64,000 nucleotides of DNA from F23-B02 sp946405205 (GTDB lineage: Bacteria > Bacillota > Clostridia > Oscillospirales > Oscillospiraceae): contig CAMJGL010000003.1 in assembly GCA_946405205.1 (NCBI GenBank), positions 1 through 64,000 of the forward strand. The letters run 5' to 3'. Positions 1-8,709 of this stretch are shown in pieces. The notes beneath the pieces were generated by a model. It was given only the letters and a program-made list of their open reading frames with translations, did no database searches and had not been told where the DNA came from. Every line of letters starts with the position of its first letter. The stretch's first letter is position 1. Made by a program: the position numbers and the translations under genes.

Positions 1-485
1 TCGTCGATGCCCCGAAATCTGACAATGTTATCAGCAACGGCGACCCGCTGGAGATATTCACTGACAAGGACGGCGAGGTCATTTTCAAAAAGTATTCCCC
101 CATCGGCGAGCTGAGCGATTTCGCGGCGCAGATCTGCGAGAGCCTGCATAAGTCCACCGACGCGATAGCGGCCGTGTGCGACCGCGACAGCATCATCGCG
201 ATATCCGGCGGAGCCAGGCGCGAGCTTATGGATAAGCGCGTCTCGGCAAGCCTTGAGCACATCATGGAGGCACGAAGCGCCTTCCGCCACGAGGGCGGCA
301 GCGCCCTGCACGCCGTCGAGAGCGACGACCGCTACTGCATATCCGTAGCCGCGCCCATCATCAGTGAGGGCGATATACTCGGCTGTGTGCTGTTTATATC
401 CCCCAACGGCGCGGCCGGCAGCGATATCGAGCTCAAGCTCGCCCAGACAGTCGCTTCCTTTCTCGGAAAGCAGATGGAGAGCTGA
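1..485 (+). CDS. spoVT: Stage V sporulation protein T (SpoVT), 5'-truncated
   Basis: This is the C-terminal part of SpoVT, the AbrB-type regulator of forespore genes under sigma-G. The readable frame begins at base 3. The segment GDPLEIF..DGEVI.KKYSPIGEL is the end of the AbrB DNA-binding domain and its hinge, and the rest is the GAF-like effector domain ending in LGKQMES, as in full-length SpoVT of about 178 aa. The AbrB motif normally written VIPKEIR should lie in the first 30 bases, but it cannot be read in one frame there. Those bases look like the expected codons with several small deletions, which suggests sequence error at a contig edge. The start codon lies outside the window. Identification is confident from the conserved middle and end. 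Confidence 0.9.
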   Translation, partial: VDAPKSDNVISNGDPLEIFTDKDGEVIFKKYSPIGELSDFAAQICESLHKSTDAIAAVCDRDSIIAISGGARRELMDKRVSASLEHIMEARSAFRHEGGSALHAVESDDRYCISVAAPIISEGDILGCVLFISPNGAAGSDIELKLAQTVASFLGKQMES

Positions 486-498
486 CGCGACCATTGAA

Positions 499-526
499 AA
501 AGGCTGAGGAGACTTCCTCAGCCTTT
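499..526 (+). terminator. Intrinsic terminator after spoVT
   Basis: A perfect 12-bp stem (499-510 with 515-526) closes a 4-nt loop 14 bases after the spoVT stop. The T-run is short because the arm itself ends in TTT. Confidence 0.8.
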
Positions 527-529
527 AGG

Positions 530-558
530 TTGCTTATTCCGGCCCGTCATGTTAAAAT
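530..558 (+). promoter_or_regulatory. Sigma-A type promoter for the permease operon
   Basis: TTGCTT (530-535), a 17-bp spacer, then TAAAAT (553-558). It sits between the spoVT terminator and the permease start at 592, which fits a new transcription unit. Confidence 0.6.
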
Positions 559-591
559 GTCTTAATAAAAAAGCATGGAAGGGTATTACAT

Positions 592-1749
592 ATGTCAAAG
601 ATCAACGGAGAATCCGAGCTGACATTCTTTGAAGCGGCAAGCATCATCGTCGGCCACGGCGTCGGCGCGGGCATCCTGTCGGTGCCGTATCTTGCGTCGC
701 ACAACAGCTTCCGCGAGACGGTGCTGATACTGCTGCTGGGATATGCGGCGGCGCTGGTGCTGCATTTCATAATCGCGGAGCTGAGCTACAACAACAACGG
801 CGCGCAGTTCGTAAAATGCCTTGACGCGGAGCTGTTTTCAGGCAGGATAAAAACCATATTCACGTGGACGGCGTTCATACTTCTCGGCGTTTCCGTCATC
901 GTAAACGTCAGCGCGTTTCTGACGGGCGCGGCGGCGGTGTTCCGGAGCTGGTTCGGCCTGCCCGATATCGTCGGCATGCTCATTTTCTATGCGCTGGGTG
1001 CGGGCGTGGTGTTCGTCGGCATGAAGCTCGTGGGCATATGCGAAAAGCTCGCCGTGGGCTCGATGATCGGCGTCGTGGGCATCCTGCTCGCGGCAACCCT
1101 GCTCAGGGATACGACCGCCCTGCCGTCCGGCTGGCGCGGCTTTAACAACGCTCTTGCGCTGTTCGGCATGATATCGTTCTCCCTATCCGCTGTGATGAGC
1201 ACTCCGCAGGTGGTCAAGGGACTCAATGGCGACGCAAAGCGCATCAGAGCCGCCATCGCGGTTGGGCTTGCCGTGAACGCGGGGCTCATTTTCATCATCA
1301 CGCTCATGACGCTGCTCGGAGCGGGCGGGGACATCACCGAGGACGGAGCCCTGGTCGATCTTTCGCGCCATCTCGGCGGCTGGGTGAGCGTTGTCGGCTA
1401 TGTATTCACGCTGCTGGCGCTGGCCACCTCCTTCTGGGCGAATACGCTGAATCTGCGCGACATCGTCGGCGAGCAGACGGGCTGGAGCAAGAACATGAGC
1501 TGGCTCGCGGCCTCCGCGCCCTGCCTTCTGCTTGCGCTGTTCGGAGTGAGCAGCTTTGTCGGCTTCACGCGCTTTGCAAGCGTCATTCAGGTCGTCACGG
1601 GCATCGGCATCATCATAGCCTATAACCTGTCCCGCAAGCGCACGGGAGCGTCGCCTATCTGCGGGAAATTCGGCTCCCTCATATTCCAGATACTCGTCGT
1701 CGCGTTCTCCCTGCTGTCGAGCGTGGGGGCTATGCTTCCGGTGAACTGA
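592..1749 (+). CDS. Amino acid permease, aromatic amino acid permease-like (APC superfamily)
   Basis: A 385-aa integral membrane protein with about 11 hydrophobic segments and no signal peptide. The first segment contains GHGVGAGILSVPYL, the glycine-rich helix-1 signature of the Trp/Tyr/Ser permease and amino acid/auxin permease branch of the APC superfamily, so it probably imports or exchanges an amino acid using an ion gradient. Substrate cannot be read from the sequence. A purine-rich RBS (GGAAGG) lies about 10 bases upstream of ATG. It heads a four-gene run with the hydrolase, folC and ruvX, and is separated from the hydrolase by a single base, so the two are probably co-translated. Confidence 0.75.
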   Translation: MSKINGESELTFFEAASIIVGHGVGAGILSVPYLASHNSFRETVLILLLGYAAALVLHFIIAELSYNNNGAQFVKCLDAELFSGRIKTIFTWTAFILLGVSVIVNVSAFLTGAAAVFRSWFGLPDIVGMLIFYALGAGVVFVGMKLVGICEKLAVGSMIGVVGILLAATLLRDTTALPSGWRGFNNALALFGMISFSLSAVMSTPQVVKGLNGDAKRIRAAIAVGLAVNAGLIFIITLMTLLGAGGDITEDGALVDLSRHLGGWVSVVGYVFTLLALATSFWANTLNLRDIVGEQTGWSKNMSWLAASAPCLLLALFGVSSFVGFTRFASVIQVVTGIGIIIAYNLSRKRTGASPICGKFGSLIFQILVVAFSLLSSVGAMLPVN

Positions 1750-1750
1750 C

Positions 1751-2656
1751 ATGAAAAAGCTGCTTTTGACGGCGGCGGCCGCGCTCCCGCTTTATACCGC
1801 CGCGGATATCTACAGATTCACGTTCCTGCGCAGCCGTTCTGCGCTTAGCACGGCTCTGTTTGACAAAAAAACTCACGACGGGGAATACTATGTGTGGCGC
1901 GACGCGGCGGCGGAAAAGCTGCGCGGGCAGATGCACCTGTGCTACACGATACGCTCTGACCGCGGCGAGACGCTGCAGGGCTTTTATTTCCCCTGCGGTG
2001 CAAAATTCAGCGGTAAGATAGCTTTCATCGTCCACGGCTACCACTCCGAGCACGCGGAGACCGCGGGCATGCTCAGAGAATACTACCACAGCCGCGGCTT
2101 TGACATCTTCGCGCCGGACAACACCGCCTCCGGCATGAGCGGCGGCGGGGTCTTCGGCTACGACGTGCTTGAAAGCGCCGACTGCCTGAAGTGGCTCGAT
2201 TTTCTGAAGGCCGAGTTCGGCGGGGATATCCAGGTCGTGATGCACGGCTTTTCCCTCGGCGGAGCGACGGTGCTGAAGATGAGCGACAAAGTGCCCGATA
2301 CCGTCAGATTCACGGTCTCCGACAGCGGCTTTATCGACGCACGGGAGATATTAAAGCGCCGCCTCGGGCCTCTGTATGGGCCCATGTATGCGCTAAATAA
2401 GCTTATCGGCGGCTATGACCTCGCCGACAGCGACGTGAGCGAAAACGTAAGACGCTCGAGCCAGCCGATGCTCATCGTGCACGGAAGGGAGGACCCCACC
2501 GTGCCATTTTCCATGGCTGAGCGCATCTATGGGCTTTGCCCTGCGGACAAGGACTTTCTTTTCACGGATAAGGCAAGGCACATCGAGACGATGTACCTTG
2601 CGCCTGCGGCGTACGCGGAAAAGCTCGACGGCTTTATCAAAAGGTATATAAAATAA
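1751..2656 (+). CDS. Alpha/beta hydrolase with N-terminal membrane anchor
   Basis: A 301-aa alpha/beta-fold hydrolase. A hydrophobic N-terminus (residues 3-18) suggests a signal peptide or membrane anchor. The fold is shown by VHGYHSEH (oxyanion region) and the nucleophile elbow GFSLGG with Ser168. Asp248 in HGREDPTVP and His277 in ARHIET complete a plausible catalytic triad. The arrangement resembles the YqkD/BEM46-like branch of serine hydrolases. Substrate is unknown. It begins one base after the permease stop and ends 17 bases before folC. Confidence 0.75.
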   Translation: MKKLLLTAAAALPLYTAADIYRFTFLRSRSALSTALFDKKTHDGEYYVWRDAAAEKLRGQMHLCYTIRSDRGETLQGFYFPCGAKFSGKIAFIVHGYHSEHAETAGMLREYYHSRGFDIFAPDNTASGMSGGGVFGYDVLESADCLKWLDFLKAEFGGDIQVVMHGFSLGGATVLKMSDKVPDTVRFTVSDSGFIDAREILKRRLGPLYGPMYALNKLIGGYDLADSDVSENVRRSSQPMLIVHGREDPTVPFSMAERIYGLCPADKDFLFTDKARHIETMYLAPAAYAEKLDGFIKRYIK

Positions 2657-2673
2657 TTTTCGGAGATACAAAA

Positions 2674-3945
2674 ATGGATTACAGGGAAGCGCTTGAATAT
2701 ATAAACGGTGTGTCGTGGCGGGGCTCAAGGCTCGGGCTCGGGCGCATAAGCGAGCTGCTCAGCCGTCTGGGCGATCCGCAGAAGGAGCTGAGATATGTCC
2801 ACGTCGCGGGCACCAACGGCAAGGGCAGCATATCCGCAATGCTTGCCTCCGTACTCAAAAAGGCGGGGCTCAGGACGGGGCTTTTCACCTCGCCGTATCT
2901 GCGCAGCTTCAACGAGAGGATGCAGATAAACGGCGGGATGATAGAGGACAGGGAGGTCGCGTCACTTGTGGAGGAGATAAAGCCTGTTGCCGACGCGATG
3001 GACGAGCACCCGACGGAGTTTGAGATGATGACCGCCGCGGCCCTGCTGTGGTTTGCGCGGCAGCACTGCGATATCGCGGTTATCGAGGTCGGTCTCGGCG
3101 GGCGGTACGACGCGACTAACGTCATACCCTGTCCCGACTGCTGCGTCATCGCAAACATCGGGCTTGACCATACCGCCATTCTCGGGGACACCCCGGAAGA
3201 GATCGCCTTTGAGAAGGCGGGCATCATAAAAGACGGCGCGGCGGTCGTTCTGTATCAGCAGTACGGCGAGGTCATGGAAGTTGTCCGCGACGTGTGCTTC
3301 GAGCGGGGCGCGGAGCTGACCGTGCCCGATTTTGACGACATCGTACCGGAGTTTGACAGCCGCGACGGGCAGGTGTTTTCCTATAGGGGCGAGTCCTACG
3401 CCATACCCCTGCTGGGCGCGCATCAGCTCCGCAACGCGGCCGTCGTTCTCGAGACGGTTGAGGTGCTGCGCAGACAGGGCTGGAGCATTGAGCACGAGGC
3501 GGTCGAGGCGGGGCTTTACTCCGTTTCGTGGCCTGCAAGATTTGAGATCGTGCACGCGGAGGAGCCGTGGTTTGTAGTCGACGGCGGGCATAATCCCCAG
3601 TGCGCCGCCGCCCTTGCCGAGAGCATTGAGCAGTATTTTCCCGACTGCCGTCGAGTGCTGCTGATGGGTGTGCTGAAGGACAAGGATTACCGCCGCATTG
3701 CGGAGATCCTCGCGCCGCTGTTTGACGCATATGTCTGCGTCACGCCGAAAAGCGACAGAGCCCTTGAGGGCGCGCAGCTCGCGGAGCTGTTCAAAAAATA
3801 CGGCAAAGAGGTGCAGGTGTGCGGCAGCATTGAGGAAGGCGTCGATACCGCACGGGACATCGCGCAGGAGCTCGGGGGCATGGTCTGCGCCTGCGGCTCG
3901 CTGTACATCTGCGGCGATATCAGGGCCTGCTTCGGGCTGAAATGA
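2674..3945 (+). CDS. folC: Folylpolyglutamate synthase / dihydrofolate synthase
   Basis: A 423-aa cytoplasmic ligase of the Mur ligase family that adds glutamate to dihydropteroate and tetrahydrofolates, making and retaining folate cofactors. The P-loop GTNGKGSISAM lies near residue 46, followed by the FolC signature SPYLRSFNERM near residue 72, and the glutamate ligase domain holds DGGHNPQC near residue 305. Length matches the family. A GGAG-type RBS precedes ATG. It is the third gene of the permease operon and is followed after 10 bases by ruvX. Confidence 0.93.
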   Translation: MDYREALEYINGVSWRGSRLGLGRISELLSRLGDPQKELRYVHVAGTNGKGSISAMLASVLKKAGLRTGLFTSPYLRSFNERMQINGGMIEDREVASLVEEIKPVADAMDEHPTEFEMMTAAALLWFARQHCDIAVIEVGLGGRYDATNVIPCPDCCVIANIGLDHTAILGDTPEEIAFEKAGIIKDGAAVVLYQQYGEVMEVVRDVCFERGAELTVPDFDDIVPEFDSRDGQVFSYRGESYAIPLLGAHQLRNAAVVLETVEVLRRQGWSIEHEAVEAGLYSVSWPARFEIVHAEEPWFVVDGGHNPQCAAALAESIEQYFPDCRRVLLMGVLKDKDYRRIAEILAPLFDAYVCVTPKSDRALEGAQLAELFKKYGKEVQVCGSIEEGVDTARDIAQELGGMVCACGSLYICGDIRACFGLK

Positions 3946-3955
3946 GGAAAGCGTT

Positions 3956-4366
3956 ATGAGAATTATGGGAATCGATTTCGGCGACGCCAGAACGGGCCTT
4001 GCCGTTTCGGATGAGATGAATATCCTTGTGGGCGACGCCTGGACGCTCAACCAGCGCAAGCCCGAGCTCGTTGCCGAGGAGATAGCGGCGGAGGCGGCAA
4101 AGCGGGGCGTGCAGCGCCTTGTACTGGGCCTGCCGAAGAACATGGACGGCAGCGAGGGACCACGGGCGGAAAAATGCCGCGAGTTTGCGGAGCTTCTCGG
4201 CACCAAGACCGATCTGCCCATCGTCATGTGGGATGAGCGGCGCAGCAGCATCGAGGCTCACGCGATACTCCACGCGAACGGGAAAAAAGAAAAAAAGCAC
4301 CGCAAGACCGTCGACGCCGTGGCCGCGAGCCTTATACTCGAGGGGTATCTCGGCACGCTGAAATAG
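3956..4366 (+). CDS. ruvX: Putative pre-16S rRNA nuclease / Holliday junction resolvase-like YqgF
   Basis: A 136-aa RNase H-fold protein of the YqgF/RuvX family, implicated in maturing the 5' end of 16S rRNA and annotated in older work as a Holliday junction resolvase homologue. GIDFGDARTGLA near the N-terminus carries the first catalytic Asp (residue 7), LGLPKNMDGS is the central signature, and MWDERRSS holds the second acidic site. Length is typical (about 138 aa). It is the last gene of the folC operon and is followed by a strong terminator. Confidence 0.92.
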   Translation: MRIMGIDFGDARTGLAVSDEMNILVGDAWTLNQRKPELVAEEIAAEAAKRGVQRLVLGLPKNMDGSEGPRAEKCREFAELLGTKTDLPIVMWDERRSSIEAHAILHANGKKEKKHRKTVDAVAASLILEGYLGTLK

Positions 4367-4367
4367 A

Positions 4368-4397
4368 AAAAACGCAGGGAAGCTTCCCTGCGTTTTT
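4368..4397. terminator. Bidirectional intrinsic terminator between ruvX and the XRE gene
   Basis: A perfect 13-bp stem with A-run on one side and T-run on the other (4368-4380 with 4385-4397, 4-nt loop). It lies between convergent genes and can stop transcription from both. Confidence 0.9.
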
Positions 4398-4408
4398 AGT
4401 ATTAAGAA

Positions 4409-4858
4409 TTATTTTCTCAGCGACCAGGCGGTGACTCCGATGCCCACCAGCGTTTCGCCGATGCCGATGCCGTAAACAACACCCGCGAAGAAATCCTTTA
4501 TGTCGGAAACGCCCGTGTCGAAGGTCTGTCCCAGAGCCATCATTGCAATTCCCATCACGAGAACTATAACACCGATAAGGGTGTTTTTCTGCTTTTCGAG
4601 CGCCTGTACCCGCTCGATGATCCTCATTGCCGCTTCGTCGTTCATTCCGTTTTCCTCCCCGTTCAGAAGCTCTCCCGCGCTGATGCCGAGCTCCGCGCAC
4701 AGCGGCTCGACGACCGAATAATCCGGCATACATTTGCCGGTCTCCCACTTGGACACGCTTTTGTTGCTCACGCCTATCCTCTCGGCAAGCTCGGCCTGGG
4801 TCATGTTTTTCTCTCTGCGTTTCTGAGCTATGAGCTGCCCGGATCTGTATTGATTCAT
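4409..4858 (-). CDS. XRE-family transcriptional regulator with membrane-spanning C-terminus
   Basis: A 149-aa protein. Residues about 6-65 form a helix-turn-helix of the Cro/C1 type (KNMTQAELAERIGVSNKSVSKWE..GKCMPD). After a short charged linker come two hydrophobic segments (about 94-113 and 122-142), so the DNA-binding domain is probably tethered to the membrane. Such small membrane-anchored XRE proteins are common in Firmicutes, but their signals are mostly unknown. A good RBS (AAGGAGATG on the minus strand) precedes ATG. It lies 90 bases downstream of mnmE on the same strand and may be read from it, because no terminator separates them. Confidence 0.8.
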   Translation of the reverse strand: MNQYRSGQLIAQKRREKNMTQAELAERIGVSNKSVSKWETGKCMPDYSVVEPLCAELGISAGELLNGEENGMNDEAAMRIIERVQALEKQKNTLIGVIVLVMGIAMMALGQTFDTGVSDIKDFFAGVVYGIGIGETLVGIGVTAWSLRK

Positions 4859-4948
4859 CTTATCATCTCCTTACGCTTAAATATTGCGCTGACAGGCGCC
4901 GCACAACAGCCCCTGAGAGTAGAATTAGGGTGGAAATCGCGAAAAATT

Positions 4949-6307
4949 CTATTTTCCGACGCAGAAGCGCTCGAATATGCGGTCGGTTACATCCTCGCGG
5001 ACGGTGCGGCCGGTCAGCTCGCCGAGGGCTGCCATGGCGGCCTCGGTCTCGGTGAGCACGATGTCCGGAGTGCAGCCGGCGTTCATCGCCTCCTGCGCGG
5101 CGTAAAGAGCGTCAAGGGCGCGGCTGACGGCCTCGGCCTGACGCGCATTCGTCAGTATCTCGCCCGCCGGAGCGTCGGGCATGGGGAACATCCTCCTGAC
5201 GACAGCCTCAAGCTTGTCGAGCCCCTCGCCGGTGACGGCGCTCAGCTCGACCGTCGGAAGGCTCGTTTCGGGCAGCGTTGCGGCTTTTCCGAGGTCGGAT
5301 TTTGAAACCACCGCTATGCCCTTTGCTGACTTCTCGGCGGCGCGGAGTATCTGCTCATCCTCCGCGGTCAGCTCGCCGCTGCCGTCGATAACGGCGATGA
5401 CGAGCTCCGCGTTTTCCATCGCCTCCCGCGAGCGCATGACTCCGAGGCGCTCTATCTCGTCGCCCGTGTCGCGCAGACCCGCCGTATCCGTCAGGCGCAG
5501 CAGAACGCCGCCGAGGCGGAGCTTTTCCTCGATGGTGTCGCGGGTGGTGCCGGGGATATCGGTCACGATGGCCCTGTCATAGCCCAGCAGGGCGTTTAAA
5601 AGAGAGCTTTTGCCTGCGTTCGGTCTGCCCACGATGACGGCGGGGATGCCGCCCCGCATTATCCTGCCGCGGCCGTAGCTTTCGCCGAGCTTTTTCAGCG
5701 TGCCGACGGCAGCGGCGATATCTCCCATGTAGCGCTCCATGCGGAAATCCTCGATATCCTCGTCGGGATAGTCCAGCACCGCGTGATAATGCGAGCTTAT
5801 GTCGGTCAGGGCGCGGTAGATGACATTGATCTTTCGGGATATCGCGCCGCCGAGCTGTCCCGCGGCGTTTTTTGCGGCCTCGGCGGTCTCGGCCTCGATG
5901 ATATCGGCCACCGCCTCCGCGCCCGTGAGGTCCATCCTGCCGTTTAAAAACGCCCGCTTTGTGAACTCGCCGGCCTGTGCCTGCCTTGCGCCGAGGGCGA
6001 ACACCGCGTCCAGCGCGGCGCGCAGTACGGCGGGGGAGCCGTGGCACTGAAACTCGGCGGTGTTCTCGCCGGTGTAGCTGTTCGGGGCGCGGCTTACGGT
6101 ACAAAGGCATATATCGAGGGTCTGACCGCCTGTATCCGTCAGCCTGCCGTATACGAGCTGCCGGTCGGGATATGAGGCCAGCTCCCTGCCCGAGGAGGGG
6201 AGGAACAGCCTGTTTGCGATGTCGATCGCCGTGTCGCCGGAAAGGCGCAGTATGCCTATGGCGGTCACCTGCGTACCGGTGGCGACGGCGGCTATCGTGT
6301 CGGACAT
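4949..6307 (-). CDS. mnmE: tRNA uridine-5-carboxymethylaminomethyl modification GTPase MnmE
   Basis: A 452-aa protein that works with MnmG to make the cmnm5 modification at U34 of certain tRNAs. The N-terminal tetrahydrofolate-binding domain holds the RLSG region and the EFQCHGS segment. The inserted G domain has P-loop GRPNAGKSSLL, DTAGLR and SKSD, and the protein ends in the essential C-x-G-K motif (FCVGK). Length is near the usual 450-460 aa. The G4 motif is SKSD rather than the more usual NKxD. The RBS AAGAGGTGA precedes ATG. It is not accompanied by mnmG, jag or oxaA here. Confidence 0.95.
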   Translation of the reverse strand: MSDTIAAVATGTQVTAIGILRLSGDTAIDIANRLFLPSSGRELASYPDRQLVYGRLTDTGGQTLDICLCTVSRAPNSYTGENTAEFQCHGSPAVLRAALDAVFALGARQAQAGEFTKRAFLNGRMDLTGAEAVADIIEAETAEAAKNAAGQLGGAISRKINVIYRALTDISSHYHAVLDYPDEDIEDFRMERYMGDIAAAVGTLKKLGESYGRGRIMRGGIPAVIVGRPNAGKSSLLNALLGYDRAIVTDIPGTTRDTIEEKLRLGGVLLRLTDTAGLRDTGDEIERLGVMRSREAMENAELVIAVIDGSGELTAEDEQILRAAEKSAKGIAVVSKSDLGKAATLPETSLPTVELSAVTGEGLDKLEAVVRRMFPMPDAPAGEILTNARQAEAVSRALDALYAAQEAMNAGCTPDIVLTETEAAMAALGELTGRTVREDVTDRIFERFCVGK

Positions 6308-6327
6308 GAGATCACCTCTTAACGAAG

Positions 6328-6355
6328 AAAAACGGGCGGTAGAAACCGCCCGTTT
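6328..6355 (-). terminator. Intrinsic terminator of rex
   Basis: A perfect 11-bp GC-rich stem (6330-6340 with 6345-6355, 4-nt loop), followed on the minus strand by TTCTTC. It stands 12 bases after the rex stop. Confidence 0.8.
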
Positions 6356-6367
6356 CAGAATGTAAAA

Positions 6368-7036
6368 TTACTTGTTCAGTCTTGCTGCGCGGGCAGCCTT
6401 TTCGTCGAGATCCTCGGAGATGTAGTAGCTCAGGGAAAGAAGACTGTCGGAGAAATGGATGTTCTCAACGATGGTGCTGCTTTCGGGAGAGGTGAGCTCG
6501 ACATTGGTGAAGTTCCATATCGCGTTTATGCCGTGCCTTGTGAGCAGCTCGGTGGTGGCGACGGCGTGAGCCTTGGGGACACAGAGAACGGCCGCGTCGA
6601 TCTTGTTCTCGGAAAGATACTGAGGCAGGGTCGCGACGTCCAGAATGGTAACGCCCTCGTAGTCGGTGCCGATGAGCTCGGGCTTGACGTCGAAAGCGGC
6701 CTTCAGATCAAAGCCCCAGGCCTTGAAGGAAAAGTTGCACATAAGCGCCTGGCCGAGGTTGCCGACGCCGATGAGGATCGCGGAGAAGCCCCTGTCCATA
6801 CCGAGGATGGATGCGATCTCGGCGCGGAGCGCAGTTACCTTGTATCCGTAGCCCTGCTGGCCGAATTCGCCGAAGCAGCTGAAGTCCTGGCGTATCTGAG
6901 AGGGGGTGAGGCCGAGCTGACGGCCGAGCTCGCCGGAGGAAATGCGGCTTACGCCGGCTTCCGTGAGTTCGTCGAGCTTTCTCAGATATCTGGGCAGACG
7001 GCGGATAACATTATTGGAAACTTTTACACGCTTCAT
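6368..7036 (-). CDS. rex: Redox-sensing transcriptional repressor Rex
   Basis: A 222-aa repressor that senses the NADH/NAD+ ratio and controls fermentation and redox genes. Residues 1-80 are the winged-helix domain (RLPRYLRKLDEL, SSGELGRQLGLTPSQIRQD, FGEFGQQGYGY). Residues 85-210 are a Rossmann domain with GVGNLGQAL as the nucleotide-binding loop. Length matches the family. It has its own strong promoter at 7098-7126 and its own terminator. I looked for a Rex box in its promoter region and found no clear one, so autoregulation is not supported by sequence. Confidence 0.95.
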   Translation of the reverse strand: MKRVKVSNNVIRRLPRYLRKLDELTEAGVSRISSGELGRQLGLTPSQIRQDFSCFGEFGQQGYGYKVTALRAEIASILGMDRGFSAILIGVGNLGQALMCNFSFKAWGFDLKAAFDVKPELIGTDYEGVTILDVATLPQYLSENKIDAAVLCVPKAHAVATTELLTRHGINAIWNFTNVELTSPESSTIVENIHFSDSLLSLSYYISEDLDEKAARAARLNK

Positions 7037-7097
7037 ATAAAAAACACTCCTTGGATGACGGAAAACCTAAAATATGCTCTTTTTCTTTGATTGGGTA

Positions 7098-7126
7098 ATT
7101 ATATCATATGTTTTTTGACGTTTCAA
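7098..7126 (-). promoter_or_regulatory. Sigma-A promoter of rex
   Basis: On the minus strand: TTGAAA (7121-7126), 17-bp spacer, TATAAT (7098-7103). The start codon of rex is at 7036, giving a leader of about 55 nt. Confidence 0.85.
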
Positions 7127-7196
7127 GTAGTAAAATGTCAGAAACAGTATACATATTTGACAACAATTATGCAAAAACAGCACAAATTAATTTGGA

Positions 7197-7225
7197 TTGA
7201 TGTTTTGCGCGGAATATGCTATTTT
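7197..7225 (+). promoter_or_regulatory. Probable sigma-A promoter of trmB operon
   Basis: TTGATG (7197-7202), 17-bp spacer, TATTTT (7220-7225), just upstream of the trmB RBS (GGAGAG). A TTGACA at 7157 has no good -10 partner. Confidence 0.5.
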
Positions 7226-7246
7226 ATCCGTGGAGAGTGATAAAAA

Positions 7247-7963
7247 ATGCGGATGAGAAAAAAACCGAATCTGGTCCCGCGTATGGAAAAATGCGGGCAG
7301 GTACAGATAAAGGAGCCGGAAAAGCTCCGGGGCGCATGGCGCGAAATGCTTCCTGACGCCGCTGAGCTGTGGCTCGAGATCGGCTGCGGCAAGGGCAGGT
7401 TCACGCTCGGCACGGCGCAAAGCGAGCCAGAAGTGATGCTTCTCGCGCTCGAGCGCGTTGAGGATGCGATGGTCATCGCGATGGAACGCGTGTGCGCCGC
7501 CGGCGTCAAAAACGTGAGGTTCATATCCCGCGACGCGCTGAAGCTGCGGGAGATATTCGCACCGGATGAGATCGGGCGCATTTTCATAAATTTCTGCGAC
7601 CCGTGGCCGAAAAGCCGCGACGCCAAGCACAGGCTCACCGCGCCGGGCTTTCTGAGGATCTACGCCGATCTTCTGCCCGTGGGCGGGCAGATACATTTCA
7701 AGACCGACAACCGCCCGCTTTTCGACTGGTCGCTCAGGCAGTTCGAGTCCGAGGGCTGGGAGCTCAGGGAGGTCACAAACGACCTGCACTGCGGCGGCGT
7801 GCGCGGCGTGATGACCGACTACGAGGCAAAATTCCACGAGCAGGGCGTTAAGATAAACCGCCTTGTCGCGGTGAAAACCGAAAACACGAAAAACGGCTCG
7901 GCAGGGGAGCTTCCGCGTCTGCGTGACGCGGCACTGTCCGACGCAAGGGGGATAAACAGATGA
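7247..7963 (+). CDS. trmB: tRNA (guanine-N7-)-methyltransferase
   Basis: A 238-aa SAM-dependent methyltransferase that makes m7G46 in the variable loop of tRNAs. The SAM-binding motif is LEIGCGKGRFT (about residue 44), and the family signature DPWPKSRDAKHRL near residue 118 carries catalytic and RNA-binding residues. FKTDNRPLFDWSL is also typical. The gene starts the trmB-xth-dusB-sigma chain, in which each gene overlaps the next by 4 to 7 bases. Confidence 0.93.
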   Translation: MRMRKKPNLVPRMEKCGQVQIKEPEKLRGAWREMLPDAAELWLEIGCGKGRFTLGTAQSEPEVMLLALERVEDAMVIAMERVCAAGVKNVRFISRDALKLREIFAPDEIGRIFINFCDPWPKSRDAKHRLTAPGFLRIYADLLPVGGQIHFKTDNRPLFDWSLRQFESEGWELREVTNDLHCGGVRGVMTDYEAKFHEQGVKINRLVAVKTENTKNGSAGELPRLRDAALSDARGINR

Positions 7964-8709
7964 GATTTATAAGCTGGAACGTAAACGGCCTAAGAGCCGT
8001 TGTGAAAAAGGGCTTTGAGGAGATATTCACGGCCCTTGACGCGGATTTTTTCTGCATCCAGGAGACGAAGCTGCAGGAGGGGCAGATAAGCCTTGACCTG
8101 CCGGGCTACGAAAGCTACTGGAGCTATGCCGAGAAAAAGGGCTACTCAGGCACCGCGGTCTTTACAAAGCATACCCCTTTGTCCGTAAAATATAACATCC
8201 CCGGCCACGAGGACGAGGGCAGGGCGCTGACGCTTGAGTATGAGGATTTTTTCCTCGTCTGCATTTACACGCCCAATTCTCAGGACGGCCTGAAGCGCAT
8301 CGACTACCGCATGAGCTGGGAGGACGATCTGAGGGACTATCTCTGCGGGCTGGACAGGCTCAAGCCCGTCATAGTCTGCGGGGACATGAACGTCGCCCAT
8401 GAGGAGATAGACCTCAAAAACCCCTCGACAAACCACTTTAACCCCGGCTTTTCCGATGAAGAACGCGGCAAGTTCAGCGAGCTTCTCGACGCGGGCTTTA
8501 CCGACTCGTTCCGCTTCCTGTATCCCGACAGGGAGGGCGCGTACTCCTGGTGGAGCTACCGCGCCGCCGCCCGCGAGAGGAACGTCGGCTGGCGCATCGA
8601 CTATTTCGTCGTGTCCGACCGCCTGCGTGACAATATAAAGGACGCTTACATCCTGCCCGAGGTCATGGGCTCGGACCACTGCCCGGTGGGGCTTGACATC
8701 CTATGGTAA
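7960..8709 (+). CDS. xth: Exodeoxyribonuclease III (AP endonuclease)
   Basis: A 249-aa member of the exonuclease III/APE1 family, which cuts abasic sites and trims 3' ends in base excision repair. Motifs in order: WNVNGLRA (residue 5), FCIQETKLQ (metal-binding Glu), GDMNVAH (Asp/Asn of the active site), RIDYF and GSDHCPVGLD (Asp-His at the end). Length is as expected. Its ATG overlaps the trmB stop (ATGA), and an RBS-like GGGGG lies inside trmB. Confidence 0.94.
   Translation: MRFISWNVNGLRAVVKKGFEEIFTALDADFFCIQETKLQEGQISLDLPGYESYWSYAEKKGYSGTAVFTKHTPLSVKYNIPGHEDEGRALTLEYEDFFLVCIYTPNSQDGLKRIDYRMSWEDDLRDYLCGLDRLKPVIVCGDMNVAHEEIDLKNPSTNHFNPGFSDEERGKFSELLDAGFTDSFRFLYPDREGAYSWWSYRAAARERNVGWRIDYFVVSDRLRDNIKDAYILPEVMGSDHCPVGLDILW

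Noticed and set aside
2962..4251. Minus-strand open frame of 429 codons opposite folC and ruvX
   Set aside because: It overlaps two conserved housekeeping genes across their whole length and shows no family motif; codon position bias belongs to the plus strand.
7037..7246. A Rex operator or other palindrome controlling rex and trmB
   Set aside because: No sequence close to the Rex box (TTGTTAA-N4-TTAACAA) is present; the spaced TGTCA/TGACA words are too weak.
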